From the NCBI GenBank assembly GCA_017535325.1, contig JAFXUC010000034.1, positions 1 through 52,744 of the forward strand: a stretch of 52,744 nucleotides of DNA. The letters run 5' to 3'. The translations under genes and the position numbers were made by a program. This document shows, one piece after another, positions 16,967 to 25,483 of this stretch. This DNA is from Bacteroidales bacterium (GTDB lineage: Bacteria > Bacteroidota > Bacteroidia > Bacteroidales > UBA3824). Under the pieces are notes generated by a model that had not been told where the DNA came from, did no database searches, and saw nothing but the letters and a program-made list of their open reading frames with translations. The stretch's first letter is position 1. Each line of letters opens with the position of its first letter.

Positions 16967-18700
16967 TTACTTTCCAACAATTTTTTTGACAAACTTGATG
17001 CCTTTTTCACCGAGAACGTTTTTTACCAATTTTTTCGCGCTAGTGGTGGCTTCTTTTTCAATATTACGTATAGCAAACAATGCATCGCTTTCATCTTTAC
17101 TATCGGTGAAAACCTCAAATATCATAGGATTAGCAGTAATTTCAGGTGTCAAAAATCTTTCGACAGATAAGAGAAACTCATCTTTGTTTCTCGCCGAAAA
17201 GTATTCGTAACCCAAATTTTCCGCGTAATTTTTTACTAATTCTTGCGACTTGTTCCCATAATGCCATGCTGCCGCCATATAATAATCTGCGTCGTCATTA
17301 AACCTTTGTGCAGGGTGGTTGTAATTTCTAAACTCAGTTCCGCGACCATTGTTAATCAACATAATACGGACATTATTCCCTACATGACGGTTGCCGACAG
17401 AATTCATGTCGTAAAAGAACGCTAGGTCACCAACAAAACCGAAAAATATTTTTCCGGGAGCTGCTAACGAAGCTCCGATTAGAGACGAAAGATTGCCGTC
17501 AATACCAAATCCGCCGACATTGGAATAGGCGTTAACGCTGTTTGGAATGTCAAAAAAGTTCCAAGATCGCAGTGAATTTAAAATGCCAAGATGCAAAACG
17601 CTATTTTCGGGCAAACGTTTGGAAATCTGTTTGGCGCACCAAATGTTTGAAAACGGAAGTTCGGGAATTTTTTGATAAATTCGGTCGTAAGTTTCACGAC
17701 AATCTTTCAAAAATTCATCGGAGCCTGTCGTCCCCTCATGGTAACGTGAAAAAAACTCTTCCTCCTCCATTTGAAAAATGGCTGTTGTCTTGCCAAAAAC
17801 ATCGCGCAACTCTCCGTCAGGATTCACTCGCCAAACATTCTTGCCTCTTACACTGGCATATTCGCCCGAAATATATCCGATATGAATCAACAAATCCAAG
17901 TTCAAAACCTCAGGATGGCAGTTGTCTTGCGAGCCGAACAACGAACTCAAAACCTTATACTTTCCTTTGTAATTGGAAGTGTGGTCACAGAATACAACTG
18001 TATTATGAACAGAACAAAACTTGTCAACCTTTGCTGTCAATGTGTCCGTCCATTTCGGATGACTGCCTACATAGATACCAATCTTGCCGCTTGGAATTTT
18101 TGGTAATTCATCTCTTGTCAAATACCTTTTTATGACACGAACTTTAGGTAATTCTGTAACTGAAAAATCTTTACTATATCGTGTTACACAGTTGATATGA
18201 ACGGGACCGCCGCCGTTTCTGAAAAGTTCCAAAAGTGCGACGTTTATTTGATTTGTAACCTTCCACTCATCATCAGGACAATCAATTGGCTCAATTACAG
18301 CGCTGTGTTTCACAACGTCTTTTGCAACCACACTTCGGTCAATGAACTGAGGGAAATATCCTCCTGTATGACTTAAAATTTGCGAAGCTGTTACAGCAAG
18401 TATAGGCAGATGCCTGTAATATGCTTCCGTCAAACCAGGATAATAATTCCTGCTTGCCGTTGCACCAGTGCAACTTAAAACAACCGGCTCACCGCTTTCA
18501 GCTGCAAGTCCACAGGCAATATAAGCGGCGCTACGCTCGTCAGCGGCAGAATACATTTCAAAATAATTGTCGCTTTGAACAGAAGCCACGAAAGTAATAT
18601 TCGTTGTGCCAGGACTTGCTATTATTTTTCGGATGTTGTTGGCTTTGAGTAGCGCAATTAAAATTTGAACGTGTTTTTCAACAGTGTAGTGCGTGTTCAT
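16967..18700 (-). CDS. MenD-like thiamine-diphosphate-dependent enzyme
   Basis: 577 aa, close to MenD and acetolactate-synthase lengths. The N-terminal Pyr domain has ADERSAAYIACGLAAESG with Glu55, the residue that activates ThDP. The C-terminal PP domain has GDL (424-426) through NN (450-451), the GDx(n)NN metal/diphosphate motif. The middle domain (~190-320) is Rossmann-like. Family enzymes make or break C-C bonds next to a carbonyl. In polysaccharide loci relatives create branched or chain-extended sugars, so with the adjoining SDRs and cytidylyltransferase it may build the precursor of an unusual CMP-sugar (inference). 9 bp after the SDR gene. Confidence 0.8.
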   Translation of the reverse strand: MNTHYTVEKHVQILIALLKANNIRKIIASPGTTNITFVASVQSDNYFEMYSAADERSAAYIACGLAAESGEPVVLSCTGATASRNYYPGLTEAYYRHLPILAVTASQILSHTGGYFPQFIDRSVVAKDVVKHSAVIEPIDCPDDEWKVTNQINVALLELFRNGGGPVHINCVTRYSKDFSVTELPKVRVIKRYLTRDELPKIPSGKIGIYVGSHPKWTDTLTAKVDKFCSVHNTVVFCDHTSNYKGKYKVLSSLFGSQDNCHPEVLNLDLLIHIGYISGEYASVRGKNVWRVNPDGELRDVFGKTTAIFQMEEEEFFSRYHEGTTGSDEFLKDCRETYDRIYQKIPELPFSNIWCAKQISKRLPENSVLHLGILNSLRSWNFFDIPNSVNAYSNVGGFGIDGNLSSLIGASLAAPGKIFFGFVGDLAFFYDMNSVGNRHVGNNVRIMLINNGRGTEFRNYNHPAQRFNDDADYYMAAAWHYGNKSQELVKNYAENLGYEYFSARNKDEFLLSVERFLTPEITANPMIFEVFTDSKDESDALFAIRNIEKEATTSAKKLVKNVLGEKGIKFVKKIVGK

Positions 18701-18709
18701 TTTTATTTA

Positions 18710-19543
18710 TTATTTCCAACGGGCATTGATTGTCCGTGCATTGTTACAAACTATTATTTGACCAGAAATGCAGCCCGAAATGTCTGACAAAAGGAAACAC
18801 GCCGTTTCCGCTACTTCAGCAGGCAAATAAACCCTTTCTGTCGCGTTAATTCCCAAATATAAATTTCCGTCCTGACTATATCCTGTCATATCGGAGGCCG
18901 TGATCCCAGGGGCAACAGCATTGATGCGGATTCCGTCTTTTGCAAACAGATATGCAAGGCCTTGAACCATACTGTTGACGGCTGCTTTGGTAAACCCGTA
19001 TGGTCTGAAATCCATCGTGTCGCCGGTCTCAGAAGATGTAAAAAGAATTGTCGCTTTTTCGTTTCTGTTTTTGACAAGCGTTATAAATTCCTGTGTGAGG
19101 AAAAATACCCCTTTGAAATTTGTATTTATCTGAGCATCAAATGTTTCAGGCGTAACATCAAAGAATGTTTTTTCGTGAAGCGAGATTCCCGCATTGTTGA
19201 CAAGACAATTAACGCCGTCTAACATTTCGTCTGCTTTATTTATAAAGTCTTTGAACGTTTCAGTTTTTGCAACATCCAAAACTAAGTATTTGCATTTTAA
19301 TTCATTAGAAACATTTCTGAGCGTTTCTTCATTTCGACCTGCAATTAAAACTTCGGCACCTTCGGAAATAAATTTTTGAGCCATCGCTTTTCCTAAACCG
19401 CGACCTCCGCCTGTAATGATTATCTTTTTGTTTTTCAGACGATTATTCGGCTGTGAATAAGAAATTTCAGCTTTTATTTCCTTCTTAGGAACGCCTTTGA
19501 ATATGAATTGAAACCCTCGTTTGAGGTATTGTTTGAGTGACAT
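18710..19543 (-). CDS. Short-chain dehydrogenase/reductase (FabG-like), SDR 1
   Basis: 277 aa from ATG 19543 (MSLKQYLKRG). This start lies 4 bp after the SecB-like gene and resembles the start of SDR 2 (MSFKPLIKKI). It has TGGGRGLG (cofactor), NNAG, a Ser before the active site and YGFTK (Tyr-x3-Lys), so the catalytic set is complete. The N-terminal ~40-residue basic extension before the Rossmann fold is unusual and shared with SDR 2. Likely reduces or oxidises a sugar intermediate with the TPP enzyme encoded 9 bp downstream. Substrate unknown. Confidence 0.85.
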   Translation of the reverse strand: MSLKQYLKRGFQFIFKGVPKKEIKAEISYSQPNNRLKNKKIIITGGGRGLGKAMAQKFISEGAEVLIAGRNEETLRNVSNELKCKYLVLDVAKTETFKDFINKADEMLDGVNCLVNNAGISLHEKTFFDVTPETFDAQINTNFKGVFFLTQEFITLVKNRNEKATILFTSSETGDTMDFRPYGFTKAAVNSMVQGLAYLFAKDGIRINAVAPGITASDMTGYSQDGNLYLGINATERVYLPAEVAETACFLLSDISGCISGQIIVCNNARTINARWK

Positions 19544-19547
19544 TAAA

Positions 19548-19910
19548 TTATTTTTCGGATGCTTTAACAAAATTGATGCTCGGCAATATCACGCCTTGAT
19601 AGCCGCATTGCATTGTAATTGTGGTTATAATGCTCCTAACGTATGGAAAAGCAATGGCAGGTGCATTAATTTTAACGAAATTAGACGTTTTGAACTGTTC
19701 GTCAATTTCGGTATCTACTGTAAAACTGAATATAATTTCTGCGGACAAAGTAAACGATGTGTTGTTTACCTCAACTTTAAAACCGATATTAAAATCATGT
19801 TTGCTATCCCCAAAATATGCCCCGACAGCAAAGTTAAATGTATCTTTGCCGTCATTTACATTGCTGAGGTTCAAATCCTTAACAATCCAATTTTTAAGTT
19901 GAATTTTCAT
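19548..19910 (-). CDS. SecB-like chaperone of a TA-chaperone set
   Basis: 120 aa from ATG 19910. The C-terminal part NAPAIAFPYVR (82-92) followed by an ITT helix and ILPSINFVK matches the end of SecB (FPYAR...PVNF). The N-terminal half supplies the beta strands. SecB-like chaperones in toxin-antitoxin-chaperone (TAC) operons, such as the mycobacterial HigBA1-SecB, guard the antitoxin from aggregation and proteolysis. Here it follows a small protein (4-bp gap) and an ART-like toxin, driven by one promoter. It is short, with no extended acidic tail, which argues against the housekeeping export chaperone. Confidence 0.8.
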   Translation of the reverse strand: MKIQLKNWIVKDLNLSNVNDGKDTFNFAVGAYFGDSKHDFNIGFKVEVNNTSFTLSAEIIFSFTVDTEIDEQFKTSNFVKINAPAIAFPYVRSIITTITMQCGYQGVILPSINFVKASEK

Positions 19911-19914
19911 ATCG

Positions 19915-20166
19915 TCAAGCCGCCATATAATTTGAAACCGAAGTTTCGGATTCAAAAACATTATCCATTGAATTGGAATATTCAAAAAAACTTTCTCCGT
20001 TGGCAAACAATCCGTTGCCTACTAAAAAGAATGTATCATAACTGCCGGAATATGTTTCATTAACACGCATATTGTACTTTTCCGTCAAAAGTTTCAACAA
20101 ATCCTCTGACGAAATCTTTTCAAAGTAACTGTCAATAATGCCTTTTGTTTTTTCATCTAACTTCAT
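19915..20166 (-). CDS. Small protein between toxin and SecB-like chaperone: candidate antitoxin
   Basis: 83 aa from ATG 20166. This start gives a 4-bp ATGA overlap with the toxin gene; the TTG 9 bp upstream is less likely. The N-terminal 35 residues form an amphipathic acidic/basic helical region (DEKTKGIIDSYFEKISSEDL). The rest is Ser/Asn/Phe-rich (SGSYDTFFLVGNGLF, ESFFEYSNSM) and looks poorly folded. A disordered C-terminal segment is what chaperone-addiction regions of TAC antitoxins look like. No family recognised; role inferred from position. Confidence 0.6.
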   Translation of the reverse strand: MKLDEKTKGIIDSYFEKISSEDLLKLLTEKYNMRVNETYSGSYDTFFLVGNGLFANGESFFEYSNSMDNVFESETSVSNYMAA

Positions 20167-20732
20167 ATCCGCCAAGTTTTTTTGAGTTCGACATTTTTAA
20201 TGCACTCCGTATCGTTGACACAGCACAAAGTACAATTAGGGGTGTGCCTATGAACTTTGCTTATTCGCTGCTCTTTTGTCAACTGAATGAAAACATCTCC
20301 GATAACAACTTTTATTTCAGGAAGTTCCGTGATTTGCTCTCTTGCAAAATTTATCAGGAAACCATCTTCAAAACTATAATTGCCAACGTTAATGTTTAAG
20401 AGTTTATTTTTAATGCAATGGTTTTCGATGTAATCCAATATTTCCACGCCATCTTGTGTAGTCAAGTCAAGCAAATTTTCATCGTCAACTTCTGTAACAG
20501 CCTTTATAACAGACACAAAACAATATGAATTGAGTTTTCTGCTGTTATTCCATGCCTTGTATTCAGCCCATTTTTCTGCTGCTGTTAGCGGATTCAAAAG
20601 ACCGTCCGTAAAAAAGTAAACGCCGTCACCGAGCCACTGACTATCGCCGGAAGACTTTTTGAACCCTTCCGTCAAAATTACATCAGCAATGCTTTTGCTT
20701 GTCCCATGATATACATCTAAACGGTTCTGCAT
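20163..20732 (-). CDS. ADP-ribosyltransferase-like (PARP/ART-fold) candidate toxin
   Basis: 189 aa. The N-terminus VYHGTSKSIADVILTEGF followed by WLGDGVYFFTD is the NAD-binding pattern of the ART/PARP group: His9-Gly10-Thr11, then a Gly-x-Gly-x-Tyr segment with Tyr39. A third catalytic residue, usually Glu or Gln near the C-terminus, cannot be fixed by eye. Candidates are the Glu residues at ~136-140. The C-terminal ~45 residues hold several Cys (CTLCC, Cys near the end) and may bind metal. With its own promoter, a small overlapping partner and a SecB-like chaperone gene, it is best read as the toxin of a TAC system. Confidence 0.65.
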   Translation of the reverse strand: MQNRLDVYHGTSKSIADVILTEGFKKSSGDSQWLGDGVYFFTDGLLNPLTAAEKWAEYKAWNNSRKLNSYCFVSVIKAVTEVDDENLLDLTTQDGVEILDYIENHCIKNKLLNINVGNYSFEDGFLINFAREQITELPEIKVVIGDVFIQLTKEQRISKVHRHTPNCTLCCVNDTECIKNVELKKTWRI

Positions 20733-20748
20733 TTTTATAATTTTGGCT

Positions 20749-20779
20749 CAAAAATAGTGTTTTTCCCTTAAACGGCAAA
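20749..20779 (-). promoter_or_regulatory. Promoter of the ART-like toxin/chaperone operon
   Basis: Minus strand TATTTTTG (20756-20749) with TTTG (20779-20776) 19 bp upstream, 16 bp before the toxin ATG. It shows that the three-gene set can be expressed on its own inside the polysaccharide operon. Confidence 0.7.
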
Positions 20780-20796
20780 GAAAAATCACATTTTTT

Positions 20797-21663
20797 TCAA
20801 AAATTTACATCATCAAATGTTATGATACCTGCACCCCCTGTCATATAAACAATGTCGCCGACAATCATACGACCTAAACCGCTTGTCAAAATAACTGCCA
20901 TATTGGCAATTTCTTCAGGCATTGCATAACGTCCTGATGGATTATTCGGCAAAGAAATATTGTGTGTGTCTTCTTTTATGAGCATTGGTGTGGCAGTTGG
21001 TCCGGGTGCTAATCCGTTAACGACAATACCATGTTTTATTAGTTTTTTCGCTAATCCTAACGTCAAACCACGGATTCCCCACTTACTGATTATATAAGGT
21101 GAATCAGCGGGGCGCAAACTTGACGAAGATGCTATATTGAGAATATTGCCTTGAATTTTGTTTTCAACCATATAATTTGAAACAAGCCGCGTTAAGAAAA
21201 AAGCACCTTTAAGGTTTGTATCTAAAATGTTATCATAATCATTTTCATTACAATTATACGAACCGCCTTGATTAATTCCGGCATTGTTCACCAAAATATC
21301 AATTGTCTTTCCTGAAATAATATTTTGAATTTCTGTGAATTTTGACGGAAAACTATCAATATTCGTATTGTCTAATTTGATACCGTAGGCTTTTGATATT
21401 GGATTTATTTCTGACAATTCTTTAAGGCAATCCGCGATTTTATTTTCGTTTCTGCCTGTTATTACTACAGTTGCACCGGCATTAATGAATGCTTTTGCAA
21501 TCGCTTTCCCAATACCACTTGTGCCACCTGTTATTAACGCTTTCCTGCCGTTGAGTAAATCAGTTGGTGCCAACGAAACAACATTCGCTGTTATCTTTTT
21601 AGGCGGATTGATGAACTCCGCAGTCTTTTTCAGTATTTTCTTAATCAATGGCTTGAATGACAT
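20797..21663 (-). CDS. Short-chain dehydrogenase/reductase (FabG-like), SDR 2
   Basis: 288 aa. Motifs: TGGTSGIG (45-52), NNAG (126-129), catalytic Tyr190-x3-Lys194 in YIISK, and a PG motif after the active site (GLAPGPTATPM). It has the same ~35-residue N-terminal extension as SDR 1, so the two are likely paralogues now separated by the TAC insertion. It lies 4 bp after the PP-loop gene. Likely part of the same sugar-precursor pathway; substrate unknown. Confidence 0.85.
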   Translation of the reverse strand: MSFKPLIKKILKKTAEFINPPKKITANVVSLAPTDLLNGRKALITGGTSGIGKAIAKAFINAGATVVITGRNENKIADCLKELSEINPISKAYGIKLDNTNIDSFPSKFTEIQNIISGKTIDILVNNAGINQGGSYNCNENDYDNILDTNLKGAFFLTRLVSNYMVENKIQGNILNIASSSSLRPADSPYIISKWGIRGLTLGLAKKLIKHGIVVNGLAPGPTATPMLIKEDTHNISLPNNPSGRYAMPEEIANMAVILTSGLGRMIVGDIVYMTGGAGIITFDDVNF

Positions 21664-21667
21664 TTAT

Positions 21668-22996
21668 TTATTTCCTAAACTTTTTCAAGACAGACCTGAC
21701 ATAGTGAGGATATTTATAAATTTTAAGCAACTTTTTCCATACGCCAAATTTCTTTTTAAAACTAGCTTTTTTCAAATATTCTTTATATCCGATTTTTTTC
21801 AACCAATGTAACAACTCATTGCAACATACGTATTTTGTATTGTCATTTATAGAGTCAATAATATCCCAAAGCCAACAAGCATTTTTTTCCCAATATGAAA
21901 ATTTTTTGATATATTTTGTAAATGCTTTGTCAGAAAAGTTTTCAAATCCCCAATCTTTGGGATTAGCGTTTGCACACAGAATATTGAGTTGTGTCCTTAC
22001 ACATTTTGCGCACTGTCCACATTGAATAGAACTATCACTAAAACAAGTCCATATTTTTGTCTTCTTATTCATCGCATTACATTTTGATATAATGTTTGCA
22101 ACTTTTTTAGTACGTCTTGTATATATTTCGTCTTGTTCTGAAAATTTAGTGCCTGCAAAACTAATAGAATCAGACAATTCAGGATTTGCTCCATCATAAT
22201 TTACCGATTTATTATCTTCCTCTTGTTCAAAAGCACTTCCCATTACAAGTTTTTTTACCCCTTGAGAATATGCAAATGGTGCGACAGAACACATATTTGC
22301 TAGATATTTTATACCGAACCATCCATCAAACTTGAATGCTGAACTATTTAACTTGAGGTCTTCGCTCAATCTCGTTTGTATCATATTGTCATTGAAGACA
22401 TCTCTGTTGAAATTGTTTGAAATTACTATCCAACTACTATCAACCAGTTTTGAAAATTCACGTATCAAAGAGAATTTCTCCATACGCAATTCACCTTCTT
22501 CTTTCGCCAATGACTCAATACTCGGAATACTAACTAATACAGTTTCCTTCCCGGGGTTGTTTAATCCCGCGCTACAAGCATCTGCACCTCCCGAAAAGAA
22601 GACAATATTCTCATAGGCAGATGACATCATATTGGTATTTTCTTCAATTTTATTAATAGTAAATTTTCCACGCCATTCCTCAGAAAAAGGTCCGTATATT
22701 TTTGAATACTTCTCATACATATCATTCAATCTGCCATAAAGAACCTTATCCATTTCAGGAACAATAACATCTACATTGTAAAAATATGTTATGGGTAGAA
22801 GATAAAGCGATATTGGAATGTAAAGAATTGATTTAGGCACAATTGTCAAATCGAAATCGAATGATTCACAGTTGTCATATTTGATGTATGCTTCAACCTG
22901 CTTATTTTGTAGAATATGCAAATCGCTGTTATCTGTAATCAAATACTTTATAACATATTTTTCAATACTTGTAATAGATACATCTATTGTTTTCAT
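21668..22996 (-). CDS. PP-loop ATP-pyrophosphatase family protein with QueC-like zinc motif
   Basis: 442 aa. A PP-loop (FFSGGADACSAG, 135-146) sits after a ~130-residue N-terminal domain. Cys318, Cys326, Cys329 and Cys332 follow in a C-x7-C-x2-C-x2-C arrangement like the zinc site of QueC. PP-loop enzymes adenylate a carbonyl oxygen so that nitrogen or sulfur can replace it. QueC itself makes the nitrile of preQ0, and WbpG/PseA-type sugar amidotransferases make acetamidino groups. Located between Wzx (4-bp overlap) and SDR 2, it may amidate or otherwise modify a sugar precursor. No glutaminase partner gene is adjacent. Confidence 0.7.
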   Translation of the reverse strand: MKTIDVSITSIEKYVIKYLITDNSDLHILQNKQVEAYIKYDNCESFDFDLTIVPKSILYIPISLYLLPITYFYNVDVIVPEMDKVLYGRLNDMYEKYSKIYGPFSEEWRGKFTINKIEENTNMMSSAYENIVFFSGGADACSAGLNNPGKETVLVSIPSIESLAKEEGELRMEKFSLIREFSKLVDSSWIVISNNFNRDVFNDNMIQTRLSEDLKLNSSAFKFDGWFGIKYLANMCSVAPFAYSQGVKKLVMGSAFEQEEDNKSVNYDGANPELSDSISFAGTKFSEQDEIYTRRTKKVANIISKCNAMNKKTKIWTCFSDSSIQCGQCAKCVRTQLNILCANANPKDWGFENFSDKAFTKYIKKFSYWEKNACWLWDIIDSINDNTKYVCCNELLHWLKKIGYKEYLKKASFKKKFGVWKKLLKIYKYPHYVRSVLKKFRK

Positions 22997-24522
22997 TTTC
23001 TTTCTTTTATTTTGTTTTTTATGGTATCAAATATGAATTTGCGTTCAACCTTATTCAAGCCTATACATATGGTCAAAACCAAACATATACCAATATTGGC
23101 TAAACTCTGTGCAATAAGTTCTATCAAGTTGTCAGCACAATTGAGGTTCAATGCCCATACAATTGTTGCAGAGGACAATAATACGATTGTCGTTGGTAAA
23201 AAGCCTTCTTTTATAAACTTTTTTATAGGAAAAAAGTATTTATTTCTTGATTGCAACAATAAAGCGACCCCAATTAGCATCTTAAAAAAGATGTTCAAAG
23301 CGAAAACTATTTCTACAATAGCCCCTAATTTTAAAACAATATAAGATACAACAAAATTAACAATGTATATGATTGTCAATGCAATTTCATAGTTTTTTAT
23401 CTCTCCTTGGGCTAAGACACCTGTGCATAGAGGCGTTACAAATGTTTCTGCAAGAGAATAAAGCAAAATCAAAACAATTAAATTTGCTGTATGTGCAGGA
23501 ACTTCAACTAACCATATACTGAGAATAAAGTCAATATTTGCACAAATTGGAATTAACATTAATACCATAATGAAGAAGCCAAATTTTTGACCGTATATTA
23601 CTAATTTGTGCATCTGTTGATAATTTCCCTGCGCATACTCCTTAATTATTTGAGGATTCAACGCTACAAGAAAATTTGTAACAAAACTATTAATTGCGTT
23701 ATTTACTTGTCCGGCTACACCTCTTGCCGCATTCATTGCTGTTCCACAAAAAATATTGAGTAGAATATTTGTGCCTTGGTCTTTTAATACGACACTGCCA
23801 TTTCCCCAAAATGCCCACCCTATAAAAGTAAACATATTTTTAAGAATATCTTTATCAAGTATAATCCTATACGTAGCCTCCTCGAAATGCCTTTTGCAGT
23901 AAATCGTATATATTGAGCGGTTTATCGCGCCGACAATCATTATCAGAAGTCCGTAATAAACGAGTTTATCGAAAGGATTGTAAGCGATTATAAATGCAAC
24001 AATTAATTTCAGCGTAACGTCAATAATACTGATATAAGCAAACGCTGACATCTTTTCGTGGGCGATGATGACGGCGTTGTATGGTACGCTAAGAAGGTTG
24101 AGTGCGAATGTTATAACCGAAAATTGAAACACCCAATTTGCAGGGGCAAGTCTTTCTTCTGGAATCACCATTTTGTTGTTAAGAAACCAAATGCCAATGG
24201 TCTCCATCAAAATGGTAATGATTGCAATTAGAATTACTTGGATGTTTACTGATGTGCAAAATATTCTTTTAAGTTTTTCTAAATCTCCTTTGCCGAGTTC
24301 AAATGTTATAAATCTGCTTATCGCACTTGACAGCGACCCGCTCAATATTCCAAACATCGCCACAACTCCGCCTACAACATTGTAGATTCCGTAGTTTTCT
24401 ACACCAAGTGCGTTGAGTATTACCCTGCTCGTGTATAGCGACACTCCCATCGTCAGGAGCATCCGGAAGTAGAGGAGCAGCGTATTTTTCGCTATTCGCG
24501 AAGTGTTGGAGGTAGTCGGCAT
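22993..24522 (-). CDS. Wzx-like flippase (MOP/polysaccharide transporter family), minus arm
   Basis: 509 aa with ~12-14 membrane helices. It starts with RIAKNTLLLYFRMLLTMGVSLYTSRVILNALGVENYGIYNVVGGVV (shown in parts: LLLYFRM, TSRVILNALG, YGIYNVVGG), typical of Bacteroidota O-antigen/capsule flippases. It moves the finished lipid-linked repeat unit across the inner membrane for Wzy. It is the first polysaccharide gene of the minus arm, 68 bp after the Rpn-type gene and overlapping the PP-loop gene by 4 bp (ATGA). Confidence 0.88.
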   Translation of the reverse strand: MPTTSNTSRIAKNTLLLYFRMLLTMGVSLYTSRVILNALGVENYGIYNVVGGVVAMFGILSGSLSSAISRFITFELGKGDLEKLKRIFCTSVNIQVILIAIITILMETIGIWFLNNKMVIPEERLAPANWVFQFSVITFALNLLSVPYNAVIIAHEKMSAFAYISIIDVTLKLIVAFIIAYNPFDKLVYYGLLIMIVGAINRSIYTIYCKRHFEEATYRIILDKDILKNMFTFIGWAFWGNGSVVLKDQGTNILLNIFCGTAMNAARGVAGQVNNAINSFVTNFLVALNPQIIKEYAQGNYQQMHKLVIYGQKFGFFIMVLMLIPICANIDFILSIWLVEVPAHTANLIVLILLYSLAETFVTPLCTGVLAQGEIKNYEIALTIIYIVNFVVSYIVLKLGAIVEIVFALNIFFKMLIGVALLLQSRNKYFFPIKKFIKEGFLPTTIVLLSSATIVWALNLNCADNLIELIAQSLANIGICLVLTICIGLNKVERKFIFDTIKNKIKERK

Positions 24523-24534
24523 AAAAACTATTTA

Positions 24535-24558
24535 GACTATACTTAAAAAAATATAGTC
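24535..24558 (-). promoter_or_regulatory. AT-rich hairpin between the Rpn-type gene and wzx
   Basis: The 7-bp stem GACTATA/TATAGTC has a T-rich loop, and TTTTTA follows it on the minus strand. It could be a weak terminator or attenuator that lets part of the transcription from the upstream promoter reach wzx. No separate promoter for wzx was found in the 68-bp gap. Confidence 0.35.
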
Positions 24559-24590
24559 AATATATTATATTTAGAGTGTAAGCTTCTGTA

Positions 24591-25460
24591 TTACAGTTTG
24601 TTGATTTCGGCTTCGGAAAGTTGGGTTGCCTTAACAATATCTACGATAGATATTCCCATTTGTTTGAGGTTTCGGGCAATCGATAACCTTTCTTCCAATC
24701 TGCCTTCTTCTCGTCCTTCTTGTCTGCCTTTTTCTTCGGCTCTTTTTTCAGCACCTTGAATAGCAGATTTTTCTGTGCTGATGTCAAGCCAATATTTCCT
24801 GTACGCTGCTAATTCCGTATCCGTATAGGCTGACGTTTTTACTATTTCAAGTGCCTCGCTGATTTCTTCATTTGCCAAAAGGTCTGTCTCTACGTCGGTA
24901 GTTTCTTCGTTGATTTGTGTTAAAAACTTCAACCACAAATTTTTCATTTTTTCGTCGCCACGATTCGACGGCTTAAACTTCGGAAGTTCTATGAATATCA
25001 ACGACAAATACTTTCGAATATCTTCGGTATGCTTGGAATTTGTGAGATAAAACTCTTGAATGTAACCGTCATCTTGTTTGTAACAAAATGCTTCTTCATT
25101 AACCAACGACAAAGCATAAACATCCTTTAACATTTCAAATGCTTTTCCTTTCGCCAATTGATTGGAATATGCTGCCGTAGCATTAAAAACCGTTCGTGTG
25201 AAAAACTCTTGCGTCCAATAAGATTGCATCTCAACAATGAAATGGCGGTTAAAATTATCGGTACACCTAACATCAACTATTGAATATTTTTTTGCCGGAT
25301 TTTCTGGAATGTTTTCCGCTGTTAAATATTCAACATCTGTAATTTTCATATCTTTAGGTAACGGCAAAAGAGCATTCAAAAGGCTCATGACGAGTCTTTT
25401 GTTCTTACCAAACACCTTTTTAAAGGTCAAATCTGCTTTCGGGTCAAGATACTTCGACAT
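24591..25460 (-). CDS. Rpn-family PD-(D/E)XK nuclease/transposase-like protein
   Basis: 289 aa. The N-terminus YLDPKADLTFKKVFG is the family signature. Nuclease residues are Asp63 (IVDVRC) and Glu77-x-Gln79 (IVEMQ), the D-ExQ version typical of these proteins. A Lys/Glu/Arg-rich coiled stretch (~235-265) and a short C-terminal helix (SIVDIVKATQLSEAEINKL) complete it. Rpn proteins are DNA endonucleases linked to RecA-independent recombination and phage defence. It is the first gene downstream of the left copy of the duplicated promoter region, with wzx 68 bp farther. A related gene lies at 43710-44666. Confidence 0.85.
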   Translation of the reverse strand: MSKYLDPKADLTFKKVFGKNKRLVMSLLNALLPLPKDMKITDVEYLTAENIPENPAKKYSIVDVRCTDNFNRHFIVEMQSYWTQEFFTRTVFNATAAYSNQLAKGKAFEMLKDVYALSLVNEEAFCYKQDDGYIQEFYLTNSKHTEDIRKYLSLIFIELPKFKPSNRGDEKMKNLWLKFLTQINEETTDVETDLLANEEISEALEIVKTSAYTDTELAAYRKYWLDISTEKSAIQGAEKRAEEKGRQEGREEGRLEERLSIARNLKQMGISIVDIVKATQLSEAEINKL

Positions 25461-25483
25461 GGTTTTATCTGTTTTGATTCACT

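Noticed and set aside
17542..18135. A 197-codon plus-strand frame as a gene
   Set aside because: It is antisense to the TPP enzyme gene, has Cys/Arg/Ser-rich shadow composition and no family or promoter signals.
19521..20063. A 180-codon plus-strand frame as a gene
   Set aside because: It runs antisense through the SecB-like and small-protein genes and has no recognisable motifs. The minus-strand genes explain the region better.
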